Below are positions 37,701 through 52,700 of a stretch of 64,000 nucleotides of DNA, one piece after another. Position 1 is the first letter of the stretch; each line of letters starts with the position of its first letter. A program made the position numbers and the translations under genes. Source of the stretch: Echinarachnius parma (taxonomy: Eukaryota > Echinodermata > Echinoidea > Clypeasteroida > Echinarachniidae); assembly GCA_037951105.1 (NCBI GenBank), contig JBAMJV010002103.1, positions 110,530 to 174,529 of the forward strand, read 5' to 3'. The notes under the pieces were generated by a model that was given only the letters and a program-made list of their open reading frames with translations, was not told the origin of the DNA and did no database searches.

Positions 37701-40700
37701 TTGTGAAAATAAGAGATGAACACTCAGCACTCTATACAAAAAAGTTTGTTTACGACTATCAAGGTCACCTACGGGTCATTCCATGTCAAATCACCCAATG
37801 GATTTCATCGCACCCCCTCAGAATTTGCTAATATTTGGTATGTATGATATTTCAACCTTTTAAAGCTCAACTATTTAATTTTTAGCCCAATTCGCCCAAC
37901 GGTTTTGGCGCTATGGTCGATTCTTATGGGGGAGTTTTGTAAGAAATGGGCGTTGGCACCATTTTTCAAATGGCAATTGTCCGTTAACCGTTGGGTCAAT
38001 TTATGTTGTGATGGTGTCATTGGACTGGGGATGTTATATGCAATCCATTTATGCCATTTGTTTTCATGCATGAGCGAGTTTGGATACGATAACCTTTGAC
38101 CTTAGTCTTTGACCTTCCGTTTTACCTCGTGGATCAAATAATTTTGAGAATTTTTTTGGCTTAAATGTTGTCTTGATATAATTTCTACAACATATGAAAG
38201 AATTGGAGATATATTATTTCTTGTTTTTTCTACAGCCTTGTTTTAATTTTGAAAATTTCATGTAAAATTGAATTATTTTAGACCTACACCCATGTCCAAG
38301 AATTCTATAGGGGTGTATTATGTATGAAAAAGACCTATTCAAAGTCATGATTAGAGGCCTATTCACACCCTGGCTTACCACAGTTAAATAGACCTGCTAA
38401 TCCCCATACAATAGAAATCCAGACAAATGGCATCTATTGATGTTGCAATGATACCACATGTTTCTAACCTGACAAGGGCCCTGGGCAGAATCAATTGTGA
38501 GCCAGATCAAATGTTCTTAATGCACACATCTGATTGGTTGAAATGCAGAAAATGTCTCCCTCTGCAACAGGGCCTAGGTATAGTTCTTTTCTTGAATACA
38601 ATCTTTCAAGTTCAAGTTCAAAATGCAAACTTGTACATCAATCATGAAAGCAAATATCTACAGGTATCCCTTTTCAATGAATTTCATGTTTCTATGCAAC
38701 ATTTTATGCAATTAAGTTACATGATTTGCAATCTGTAAAAATTCAAACCTGATTCTTTCCAACTAAACTGAACACAAAAAGTAACTACCCCCTAGACAAC
38801 TGCTCATAATTTCATAACCAATAATTGTTTCAATATGTCATTTTACCACAATAAATATACAGTTGTTTTGTGTGAAAATCAAACGGCATTGTTTCACAAA
38901 CCATCAATGATGCATTAAGCCATACGTATGTGCTGTTTCACAAAAAATGGACAGGCATGTGCAAGTTCTTGTGACTTTTGAAATTGGGTCATTTGTCTTA
39001 AATCTGTGCTCATTCAGCCATCTCTCATTTCCACACATAATGTACAAAACAACTGTAGAAATATTGTAGTAGGATGACATCTTGAAACAATTATTGGTTA
39101 TGAAATTATGAGCAGTTGTCTAGGGGGTAGTTACTTTTTGTGTATGAATTTTTACAGATTGCAAATCATGTAACTATTGCATATTATTGCAAACTATTGC
39201 AATTTATGGTGCATAGAAACATGAAATTCATTGAAAAGGGATACCTGTAGATATTTGCTTTCATGATTGATGTACAAGTTTGCATTTTGAACTTGAACTT
39301 AAAAGATTGTATTCAAGAAAAGAACTACACCTAGGCCCTGTTGCAGAGGGAGACATTTTCTGCATTTCAACCAATCAGATGTGTGCATTAAGAACATTTG
39401 ATCTGGCTCACAATTGATTCTGCCCAGGGCCCTTGTCAGGTTAGAAACATGTGGTATCATTGCAACATCAATAGATGCCATTTGTCTGGATTTCTATTGT
39501 ATGGGGATTAGCAGGTCTATTTAACTGTGGTAAGCCAGGGTGTGAATAGGCCTCTAATCATGACTTTGAATAGGTCTTTTTCATACATAATACACCCCTA
39601 TAGAATTCTTGGACATGGGTGTAGGTCTAAAATAATTCAATTTTACATACAATTTTCAAAATTAAAACAAGGCTGTAGAAAAAACAAGAAATAATATATC
39701 TCCAATTCTTTCATATGTTGTAGAAATTATATCAAGACAACATTTAAGCCAAAAACATTCTCAAAATTATTTGATCCACGAGGTAAAACGGAAGGTCAAA
39801 GACTAAGGTCAAAGGTTATCGTATCCAAACTCGCTCATGCATGAAAACAAATGGCATAAATGGATTGCATATAACATCCCCAGTCCAATGACACCATCAC
39901 AACATAAATTGACCCAACGGTTAACGGACAATTGCCATTTGAAAAATGGTGCCAACGCCCATTTCTTACAAAACTCCCCCATAAGAATCGACCATAGCGC
40001 CAAAACCGTTGGGCGAATTGGGCTAAAAATTAAATAGTTGAGCTTTAAAAGGTTGAAATATCATACATACCAAATATTAGCAAATTCTGAGGGGGTGCGA
40101 TGAAAATTTTCACTTTTTTGGGGTGATTTGACATGGAATGACCCCTACAGCTTTACATCAATAAACAGCCTTTACACTAACTTTTTTCTGTACTGGCCCA
40201 TTTAGGCAAGTAAAATCATACATTTTGAAATTATAGCCTACTTGCCACAGTTTGAAATTGACTTGCCCTCTTTCTTCTAGATGAGATTAACCAGGGCTCG
40301 ACACTGGCACTTGCCCGGGGCAAGTAAAAATTGATGTCGGGCAAGTAAAATTTCATAAATGGTTTGCTTGCCCGATTGGGCGACTTAACTTTCTCTTTAG
40401 CTGCGAGAGTAGAATGTTATTCCTTACATGTAGATCTCATAGAAGTAAGCGGGCAAGTAAATTTTGTGTTTGGGCAAGTAAAATTTGAACATTTATGATT
40501 TTACTTGCCCGAACGGGCCAGTAGAGAAAAAAGTTAGTGTGGAGGCTTGGATATTAACACATGAAATTACATTGTTTTCTTGTAGTTGAACAAGTTGCCT
40601 GATAGGGCAAGGAAACTAGACAATTTATGAAATTTCACTTGCCCGACACCAATTTTGACTTGCCCGGGGCAAGCAGGCAAGTGCTAGTGTCGAGCCCTGC

Positions 40701-43700
40701 ATTAAGCTATGAGCATTTTACACCATGATGGTTACAATGACACCACCTTGGTGAATTCCAACCATAACACGGAACAACCATAGCCACAGAACGACCACCC
40801 ACACATATAATGTACATGTATGCACACACTAACATCTTTAGAGGCAAACGCAATGACCTATAAAACGTGGCACATTATGTATATCACACCTTTACTCAAG
40901 TCCTCCAATGTTTATTTCATTTTTTTTTTCAATTTCATTTTTTTTTGTTTTGGACAAGACACATTACAAAAATTTGATTCCATTTCCTGGAGGGATGAAA
41001 TTAAAATAGGTCATTGAAGGTCAAACAGACAAACATGTTATTTCCTATTTAAAGGGATCCAGTAACTTTGTTGACACTTGGGCAATTCCACGATAACACC
41101 GGGACACTTCAGAACACATTTTCACTTTCCAAATGTAAATAACAAACTAAGTGTAAAGAATGAGAACAATCTTTTATTGTATATCTTTGACTGTTATCAC
41201 AAGCAACTTTGAAAAAAAAATGTAATACAAAATTTTCATTTATTAATGAGTTACGCATAATTAATTACTACTGTAACACCGGGACGCAAAAAGGACATGC
41301 TTTTTTTTAACACTTTACATACTGGCAAAACTCTGTGAAGTTAATGAACATTTTGAAAATTGGCTATATTTATTTGGTTTAGTAGAGACTCAATAATAAT
41401 AATTAGGTGTTATTTGGAGAAAAAAATCTATCATGAAGATAATTATGAACTAGCATATAAAAAATTGTACCGTAACACCGGGACCGTAACACCGGGACCT
41501 CTGAAAGGGCATGTACAAAGTCTATGGAAAATTAGGTTGTCTTACTATACTGGCAAAACTCTGTGAAGTTAGTGAATATTCTGAAAAGTGGCTATATTGA
41601 TTTGGTTTTAGTAGAGACTCAATAATAATAGTTGGGTGTTATTTGTAAAAAAAAACTATTATCAAGATAATTATGAACTAGAGTATACAAAATTGTACCG
41701 TAACACCGGGACTGTAATGTACAAAGTCTATGGAAAATCAGGTTGTCTTACTTTACTGGCAAAACTCTGTGAAGTTAGTGAACATTTTGAAAAGTGGCTA
41801 TGTTGATTTGGTGTAGTAGAGACTCAATAATAATAATTGGGTGTTATTTGTAAAAAAAACTATTATCAAGATAATTATCAACTAGAGTATACAAAATTGC
41901 ACTGTAACACCGGGACTGTAATGTACAAAGTCTATGGAAAATTGGGTTGTCTTACTAAAAACTCAAAACATTTTTACTTTAGGTAGTAGATCAAGCAACA
42001 ATTTAGTATGTATACATCAAGCTACCACCCCAACATGACAGAAACTAGCTGGTCACTTTAGTATGCAGTGATTCTCTATGCTCCCTGTACTATTGCAATG
42101 TAAGTCCCGGTGTTACAGTCCCGGTGTTACAGTGACCGTAACACCGGGACCACTATTCAACCATTTTTAATTAATTAATGAAATGTCCAATCATCATTTT
42201 GATACTTGTTTATGGCAGATATGTGTGGTCAAGATTTGGGCAATTTAAGTTTTTTTGTTTGTGTTCGTAATTTTCTTACAATGCTAAAAATATCAGTTTT
42301 TACCGTAACACCGGGACAATATTCTTTAGCATAAATGAATTGTTCATTGAAGCGTATCAAAATGAAAAAATTAACTTCAATGATTTTTTTTATTACATTC
42401 AACCCTAAACCTCTGAGAAAATATAATAAGTTTTTACCTCCTTTCTTACTTGCTCTTGCTACATTGATTTATTTTCAGCACGTTTTCCGGACATTTGGAT
42501 GAAAATTAATTATTCATATTTTATGCGCATATTTTAATATGTTCCTGATGTATATTTCTATTTTAAAGGTCAGACTTTAAAAATTCAGTTCTTAAGCTTT
42601 ATTTTGATACCAAAATTGAAACTATCTGACCATTTTGAAAATTTGGTGGTCATGTCCACTTTATCGTGGAATGCAAAAAGTGATGTGATATATGATATGT
42701 CTACTAAACTTGTAATGTTTGAAAATGTCACGTTAAATGGCCGAGTAATGAGTGAAATGCAAACTGATATTCGCTAACTTATTGCAGCGACTTTGTAAAC
42801 AGTTAAAACTTTCCAGTGGATAATTAAAAATCTGAACACTTCAAAACGTAAATATCCTTTTATTGAAATTGAAATTTTAAAAACCAAAACCTGTTCCAAA
42901 GGATGCTTCTATTGGTGATATAATATATAGCATTTATAGAGCGCCATGTATCAAGGTGCCCTATTCAGAGGCGCATTATTACCCTTGGTCATCAGGTACA
43001 GTTCTTACCCGCACAATTATCTTGTGCGCCATCTCAACTCCCAACAAGGTATGGTAGAACCATTAGAGTTTTAAGTTTAATGGATTTGTACAATGTTACT
43101 AGATCCCTTTAACGTGAATTCTGTGATGATTTTTTCTTTGTCTTCCAGAAATGTTATTTTCCCCTCCAAACTTGATATTTTCTGCACCTACAGAAAATGT
43201 GTTGACATGAACTTATATAAAGGCCATATTCTTGAACTCTGCACCTTTTACAAAAATGGGTTTCTTCATATTCCACATGTTATTTAAAGGTACTTCAGAT
43301 TCGTCAAATCAGATGCGCGGCGCCATCTTAAGTACACGTTGCGCACGGTGCGTGATGCACGTTAGCTCAGTGTCATGCGGTGCGCGCAAACTGGCCCAGT
43401 TAAAAATGGCGACCCGCTGTGTAGCATCCCCACGCTTGATGCCCTTTAACAATGGAAATGAGCAGCAAAAATTCTGATTTTCAATTTTTTTTTAAAGGTC
43501 TACTTGTCATTGTCATGACACGCATTAAACTTTTTAAATATTAACAAAGTAAGAATATTAACAGAGTATGGCTCTTTATTTAGAGATCATTTTGAAGCAA
43601 CACTATAAATTGCCTAAAGCCCAAGTATTCTTCAATGGAAATGAGTTGTTATTTTGAAGCGTATACTGATAAGACCAAAACATGATTTTTAATTTAATAC

Positions 43701-46700
43701 AAATCTCCACAATTACTTTTTTATCTACTAACCTGGTTAAGGCAAATAAAATAATAAATTGTCAAATATTACTTGCCCAAACAGAAAATTGAATTGCCCA
43801 ATAACTTCTAGACGAGATTCAATATGAAAGGAATTATAAGACTCGTTGAACAGAAATGTCAGTTGCCCGATTGGGCAACCAAACTAGATAATTTAAGAAA
43901 TTTAACTTGCCCGACATCAAGTTTTATTTGCCCGGGCAATTGGGAAAGTGTTTGTGTCGAGCCCTGAAAAAACATGAACACCAGGATAACGATATGTGAC
44001 CATCGTATAAAGAAATTCCTCCACTCACCCCCAAAGAAGGCACTGAATGGATCGCTGGTACCGAAGAAATCCCTGAATATTTCTTCCGGACTCCTGAACT
44101 TGAAGTGGAATCCGCCACCTCCTCCAAAGTCTGCAAAGTCAAAGTGACCATGGCTTGAACCTGTGAACAAAAATATTAGAGAATATAAATAGTATTTCAC
44201 ACATGGGGAATCTGGCCAGAAATATAGTCAAACCCGTCTTAGTGGCCACCTGTCTATAGCAGCCAACCTGCCTGTACAGAGGCCACCAAAAGTGATCTCT
44301 TGTTATGGAACCTGTCTATAGAGGTCACCTGTGTACAGTGGCCACTTATCTTGTTTCCCTTGGGTGGTCACTATACACAGGTTTAACTGTAATATAAATA
44401 TAAATATAAAATGAGCAAAGTAAATGATATTTCCCCTAGATTAGAACCTGAGACCTTCGGATTGCTAGACCGGTAAGAAAAACAAAATATTAGCAACGTC
44501 TCAAAAATATTCACCTTCAGTTCATTATTGTTATACTGTTGAATGATACTTTTTTAAATTTTCTGTTATAAAATATACCCGTCAAAACTATGCATAGACA
44601 TAGTGACAAGAAAAGTTGCCACTGTAGACAGGTCAACTCATAAGATACAAATCTAATATACAGGGTGGCCCAAAAAAAACGGAACGGGGCACTTCCCAAA
44701 ATATAATACCACAATGTTTATGTTCATCGGATAGGGTGTCCTTTCCAATGAAAAACGATACCAAGAACAGTAATTTTGGTCAGGTCGTTTTTGTTTAAGG
44801 ACGCAGTGAGTGAGACCATGTCAGGTGCCGATTTATGTCGATTTCGACCTAGTCAATGCCAGTTTAACTGCACTCCTTGCCCGTAATACCATTCAGCGAC
44901 CATGCCCATTCTCTCGGCACCCGGCTGAGTGCACACTAACAATAGTGCGCGATGCTCAACGATATGAACGGCGGTTCGTGCGATTCATCAAGCGCTGGCT
45001 CAATACAAATTGACAAAAAAGAGAACCTGACATGGTGTCACTCACAGCGCCCTAAAACAAAAACTACACGACCAAATTGACTGTTCTTGGTATCGTTGTT
45101 CATTTGAAAAGACACTCTATCCGATGGACATAATACATTTGTTACTTTATTTTGGAAAGTGCCCCGTTCCATTTTTTTTGGGCCACCCTGTATAACATTG
45201 TTTTCCTCAGCAAAGGAATACTTTTGGTGGCCAATATGGCACTTTAGGCAGGTTGGTTTCTATCTTTAGACAGGTGGAAGCAAAAAACAAGTTAAATGAA
45301 TGTATTGAAATTTACATCTCAAAACTGTTTATGAACAATAAAAAAAGAAAATATTTTTATTACAAGACCCATTATTACCAAAACCAATGAGAAAGTTTTT
45401 CAAAATAAGAAGCAATGAGAGTACATGGGTCATTATGTTGGTAACTTCTGTAACTTAACGCTGTAAAACGCTTCTAAGAGATGATAATCAATCATATTAG
45501 GCACTATAAATCAAAATTATTATTATTATCATTAATTAAGTTCTGCTAATTTATATATATTCCATGCGGTTTAACTTTCTATAATTTCCTTACCTTGCTG
45601 CCTCAGACCATCTACACCATATCTGTCATATACATCCCGCTTTTTCCCTGCAGAATGAAAAGAAAACAAGAAATCATAACAAATTAGTCAAAGTTTTAAA
45701 ACATATATGTGAGAAATGGGAATTTTTAAGTTCACATAATATGGGTAAAAGACTTATGATTTGTTAGAACAAAGCATCAAATGAAAGCTTGTGATGAGGC
45801 CTTTCTAATCATATGAAAATCTACATTTTGATTTTTACCGACAGGGTTGAAAATCTGTTTGCCCGATCGGGCCACCAAAATATGACTTTTATACATTTTT
45901 GCTGGCCCGAAGGGCAATTTCACTGGCCCCGGGCCAGCGGGCCATTGGGAGTGTAGAGCCCTGCTTACTGTCTGACAGGATTTTAGTCTTTCATAGATAT
46001 ATAATGAAACAAGAAAAATGAAAAAGAACTACGGAAATTAAAAAAAAGTATACAAATATAAAAACAATAAACAAACAAACAAACTGAATAACAAACAAAG
46101 AACGATCCTTACTGTCAGAAAGGACTTCATAGGCTTCAGAGATCTCCCTGAACCGCTTCTCTGCATCTGACTGGTTATTTGGGTTCTTATCAGGATGCCA
46201 TTTCAGAGCGAGTTTGCGATAACTGCAAGAAATACAAAAAGGAAATATTATACAAAATATTGAAGTTCATTTAAAAAAATTTAAGTAATGCCATTATCCA
46301 GTGGCATAGCTTCTGGGAAGGGAGTTTCGGACACATGCCCCGCAATAATTGGATAAAGTCAAAGACAATATTAACAAACATATAACCAAACATTAGCTGG
46401 AAAGAATCCTTTAAAAATAATATAATGTATATATTTACATACGTGTGCCCCTAATATTTCACGTACGCCCAATTCCCCATCAATCCGACCACGCTAAGTC
46501 ACTGCCACTATCAACACAAAATAATGTTATACATGTATGCTCAAGAACAGATTGGGTAATAATAATTAGATCAGGGCTTTTTTTTTTTTTTTTTTTAAGG
46601 GGGGTGGGGGGAGGGATGGGTAGCAAGAATTTAAAAAGGGGGTAATTGCCTCTTCTCCTCCCCCTAGCTACATACTGTATGTCTAATGGTTGGGTGAGAG

Positions 46701-49700
46701 TGAGAAGGGTGTGGGGTCAATGTTTTGCTCTTCATTCTGCCTACCATCTTGTAGGTCGTAGCCTTGCAAAGTGTTTATAATGATTACTGAACTAATTTTG
46801 GGAAATATTTAGAGCTAGCTTTGGTTTCCTTAACTGGCTCCCAAACTTTAGTCCTGATTAAATCCAAAGTACAAAAAGTGACTTTAAATGGCGCTAAAAT
46901 CTTTATCAACCAACAAAATAATGCCAACCAGGAAGATTCCTCATATGGGTAATTCCATAAATTAAGGTCTCGCTAGAAAAATACCATTTTCAGTGACATG
47001 AGTGCTTTCACTAGATCATAGCTAAGAAATTATTAAGTCCCATGCTCACTTTTACTTTTAAATATTGTTGTGCAGGGGTGTATCTTCATTTAAATTTTTT
47101 TTAAATATTTTAAATATTTTACAAACGGACTTGTATATTTTGATGAAGAAATGCCAAAATTATCACTTTTTTGGGCAATATGTTGTGACATTTTTACATC
47201 ACTGTCAATTTGTTAGATATGCAGCCCCATGGTGTGGTAAAATGGATAACAGAAGGTCATAAATGATAGAAAACAAACCAATTTTGAAAACAATAAGCTG
47301 AAATCATACTTAAAACTATTTTTTTTAAATATGAGCGAAATTCTATAAATGGGTTCCTCGTGTAAGGTTTGGTGTCCCGAAAAATTGCTTACTAAGGAAC
47401 CTTTACTTTTGAGTGTAGAATCCATATGAAGCAACAGTGTATCTATTTTTTTGGTCATTTCTAGTAGCATTTACATAGTTTTAAAGTTTTAGACAGAATA
47501 GGTGGTGAAAATATATAAAATCTGAAAATTATGGCCATTCTTAATTTTTCCAGATGACCTTGGTGTCCCATCAAATATTACGTCAGGATATATTGATGAT
47601 TAATTTTGCAGATGTTATCACATGTTATTTGTTGTTAATTCTACTTGATTTGTTTCTAAATTGTGGTTTCTTCACATACATGAATACAAATTGACAGCTT
47701 TCCATCAAATTTTAGAAAACTAGATGGATCTTCGACTGCGCGCAGTCGAAAATGATGCCTCCGCCATTACGCAATTTATTTATATCAAGCCCAAATCAAC
47801 TGTACAATGAATTAATTCTGTCAACTCAATTTTGATGGTACTCTGTCTTTTAGATCTTGATGTATCACAATTATGAGCTATAAGTGACCTCGACCTTTGC
47901 CCTCATGACCCCAAAATCTAATAAGATCATCAGCCCCCCAAGATACATACATGTACCAAGTTTGGTCAGAATCTGTCAATCCGTTCTTGAGATAACGCGA
48001 TCACGAGCTATTTTTGCATATATGAGCTCTGTGACCTTTGACCTTTGACCTCATGACCCCAAAATCTAATCAGATCATTGGCCCCCCAATAGTATATCCC
48101 CTAATGTAGTATGAATAAATGTTGTGAAATTTTTTGCTATAATCTTGGAAACAGTTTTTAATTTGGTCTAAATACATTACTGATGAGAAAAAGTGATGTT
48201 TCCATTTTTTATTTTTGGTCCCAGGGTGCATTTTGGCGATTTTAAAGATAATTAGCTAGTTTGCATATTTGTGAAATAAGGTCAGGGGTCATTTTCTATC
48301 TAGGGATAGTACAATATTGATAAAAACTAGTATTCTAGGGTATTTTGAGGCAAGGATTCCATTTCCGGTGCTCGTTTGTAAGTGCTGTATGGGAAACACT
48401 CTGAAATCCAAGATGTCTTCCCCTAATTTGCATATTTATGAATATTATTGATTTTCAGTGGCTACAGCCCCTAATAAGCAATAATTCCGGATTATTATTT
48501 GTCAGTTATTTTCTAAGTATGTATTTATGATATCAAAGATGAGTTGCCATCGTGGCAACCTCTAGCAATGCATATTATTTGCATAATTATGTATTTTACC
48601 TAATTTGCATATTCCCCCAAATCGAGTATATTGGGAACCCGGCAAGTAAAAAAGACAAGTAATACCACTTTTCCAAGGTTTTAGGGGGCAACGAATCCAT
48701 TCACGATACTTATTTACCTGTATCACCATGGCATCCATCTCAAATCCAAGATGACTGCTCCCTAAATTACACATGTTATGATACACGACTATATTATTTC
48801 GGTTATATTAGATTGATATCATAATGTTTTGAGTTGTAATTATTGGAATGAGCAACTACAATACTTGAATCACAATGTAGTTATTTGCTTACAGTAAGCA
48901 AATCATACTTTTATAAATTAAATGGCATTAAAGTAGCAAATAGCATTATTTACTTTAAAATGACAAATGCGGCCATCTTGGATTTACGTGGGTTGCCGAG
49001 GTGATACAGGTAAATAAGTATCATGAATGGATTCGTTGCCCCCTAAAACCTTGGAAAAGTGGTATTACTTGTCTTTTTTACTTGCTGGGTTCCCAATATA
49101 CTCGATTTGGGGGAATATGCAAATTAGGTAAAATACATAATTATGCAAATAATATGCATTGCTAGAGGTTGCCACGATGGCAATTCATCTTTGATATCTT
49201 AAATACATACTTAGAACATAACTGACAAATAATAATCCGGAATTATTGCTTATTAGGGGCTGTAGCCACTGAAAATCAATAATATTCATAAATATGCAAA
49301 TTAGGGGAAGCCATCTTGGATTTCAGAGTGTTTCCCATACAGCACTTACAAACGAGCACCGGAAATGGAATCCTTGCCTCAAAATACCCTAGAATACTAG
49401 TTTTTATCAATATTGTACTATTCCTAGATAGAAAATGACCCCTGACCTTATTTCACAAATATGCAAATTAGCTAATTATCTTTAAAATCGCCAAAATGCA
49501 CCCTGGGACCAAAAATAAAAAATGGAAACATCACTTTTTCTCATCAGTAATGTATTTATACCAAATTAAAAACTGTTTCCAAGATTATAGCAAAAAAAAT
49601 TGCTACTTTAGGGCAATTCCAAGCAAACATTGACATAACCACTGATTTTTCAAATTCGTTGTACCATAACAAATTTGGTATCAAATGAAAGCTAAAAGAT

Positions 49701-52700
49701 TGAACTTTCCAAAAATGTATTTTGTTTTTGAAAAAAAAAATTGTAAACTATTATTTTATTGTTAATATATAGCATAAATTAATTTTCAGTTATTTTCACA
49801 AAACATTCAATTAAATATTAAGCATAAAAGAACTGTGAAAAGGAGTTTTCATAAAATTTTATTTCAGTGTTGATAGGATCATTGCTTCAATTTTTCAGAT
49901 AAATATCAATTTCGTCATTTTCGCTCTTTGTTCCGCTTCAGTGACTGTCTCATTTACAATCATTAATATGTCACGGCGTTACACTAAAAACATATATTTT
50001 TAATATTTCTGGAAAAATATGAATGGGAATGAAATAATTTTTTGTTTTCTCTGTATTAGCCCATAGGGCTATAATATGCATGCTGAATAGCAGCATTATC
50101 TTTTACCACTTATTAATATAATCAATATCAATTTGGTCACGGCGTTACGTTTTGTGTAACGCCGTGACGCTACCTACTGGATTCCCATTGACATAACACA
50201 GTAGACATAATCAAATAGTGTAAGATATTTTTTGTAGGTATGCTTGGGCATTGCTCATGCTATAATTATATGAATAGGGTCAGTTGATAATGTTTCCATC
50301 TCAAAGTTACCCGAGTCATGTATGTGTATGGGTTGTATGTCCGTCTGTCTGTATGTGCATCTGTACATCAATGTTCTTTTTTTTGCAATATCTCAAGAAT
50401 CGTTGGATGGATTTCGTTCAAACTTTGTACAATGCATGTATTTAGAGGTACGGATTATTGGATATGATTTTGGTCCATGAGGTCAAAGGTCAAAGGTCAC
50501 ATAGCTAACAAATATGCACAAATTATATTATTATCAAGATAGTTTGAGAATCCTTGAAGGATAACATGATAATAATACTGGTATGCGTCCAGTGAAGTAT
50601 ATGACCTGATTAGGGAATGGGGTCATGGGAGGTCATAGGTCAACAGGTCAAAATATTGTTGTTGTTTTTTGTTCTCACAATTAAGTTCCAGAATCAATGT
50701 TAGAAAGAGTACTGTAGGTAAGACAATTTTCTGAAACTGTTTGGGGCACAGGTCAAAGGTCACTCGGATAATTACCAATTCAAAAACAAACATTTACTAA
50801 CTCTGAAATCATGTTACATGAAACAAATCACTTGCAAATATGCACTGTGCAGACCAAAAATTAAACATTTGTATGTTATTTTGAGAAACAAGGTCAAAGG
50901 TCAGATGTCAAAGGTCTCATATTTCATTGTTACATTTAAGTATGTATTTTGGTTTTAATATTTGATGGTTCCATTAACTAACTTCTGAAATAGATAAGAA
51001 TTTCAATTATGTCCTAAAAGATTTTTTGATCAATAGAGGGCGCTGTGCTGCAAATTTGTGTCATGCGGATGATCATTTAATAGCATCTTGGTTATATCAC
51101 CCATTCATCTAGTTCTTAATTGATTCTGGATCACTACATAAAAATTATATCATATTATTCATCTCTTTAATATCTCCCATATATATATAACATGTACAAT
51201 TCAGAGGTCACGGCGTTACAGTCACGGTGTTACAGTGCATAGATACATTTATGATATCATATTTACTATGAGCATTGGATTTTTTCTACATTTTTATTTG
51301 GATGTTCTAGCTTGATGTCTAGTACAAAGAATCAATGTGACAAAAGTGCAAAATGTTCCTGTAGTTCACAGAGTTTACTTAGTTTATTAGCATGTAAGAA
51401 ACCCATGTCTTTTTGCCGTCACGGTGTTACGGCAGATATTGATATTCATAATTAATAATTGATTGGGAATTTTGGTTTTCTTGCCTATTGTAAATTATTG
51501 GTAGGATAGTGGTTACAGATGCATATCAAAAGTTGGTTCTAGATATTTAGATTTTATGAGTTATTTGGACTTTCATTGTGAGAAAAACCCTCTGACCGTC
51601 ACGGCGTTTGCTTGGAATTGCCCTTTACATAACCTGATAGACTACAAGATACATACATGTACCAAGTTTGATCAGAATCTGTCAATCCCTTCTTGAGATA
51701 ACGCGATCACGAGCTATTTTTGCATATATAATGAGCTCTGTGACCTTTGACCTTTGACCTCATGACCCCAAAATCTAATCAGATCATTGGACCCCCAAAA
51801 TACATACATGTACCAAATTTGGTCAGAATCCGTCACTCCGTTCTTGAGATAACACGATCACTAGCTATTTTTGCATATATGAGCTCTGTGACCTTTGACC
51901 TTTGACCTCATGACCCCAAAATCTAATCAGATCATCCAATAAGATCATCGGCCCCCCGAGATACATACATGTACCAAGTTTGGTCAGAATCTGTCAATCC
52001 GTTCTTGAGATAACGTGATCACGAGCTATTTTTGCATATATAATGAGCTGTGACCTTTGACCTTTGACCTTTGACCTCATGACCCCAAAATCTAATCAGA
52101 TCATTGGCCCTCCAAGATACATAGATGTACCAAGTTTGGTCAGAATCCGTCAATCCGTTCTTGAGATAACGCGATCACGAGCTATTTTTGCATATATAAT
52201 GAGCTCTGTGACCTTTGACCTTTGACCTCATGACCCCAAAATCTAATCAGATCATCGGTCCCCCAAGATACATAAATGTACCAAGTTTGTTCAGAATCTG
52301 TCAATCCCTTCTTGAGATAACGCGATCACGAGCTATTTTTGCATATATAATGAGCTCTGTGACCTTTGACCTTTGACCTCATGACCCCAAAATCTAATCA
52401 GATCATTGGACCCCCAAAATACATACATGTACCAAATTTGGTCAGAATCCGTCACTCCGTTCTTGAGATAACACGATCACTAGCTATTTTTGCATATATA
52501 ATGAGCTCTGTGACCTTTGACCTTTGACCTCATGACCCCAAAATCTAATCAGATCATCCAATAAGATCATCGGCCCCCCGAGATACATACATGTACCAAG
52601 TTTGGTCAGAATCTGTCAATCCGTTCTTGAGATAACGTGATCACGAGCTATTTTTGCATATATAATGAGCTGTGACCTTTGACCTCATGACCCCAAAATC

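Noticed and set aside
37871-40037. Mirrored open frames (60-100 codons) in the two arms of the 2.4-kb palindrome
   Set aside because: Identity of the two copies follows from the palindrome; short, no recognised domain and no splice context.
42104-42151. Clustered inverted motifs that could be read as a terminator or riboswitch hairpin
   Set aside because: They are three adjacent copies of the element A motif in opposite orientations; no RNA context.
44810-45013. 67-codon frame inside the CAGGGTGGCCC element
   Set aside because: No recognisable transposase motif (no DDE/D spacing, no helix-turn-helix I could identify); left as possible debris only.
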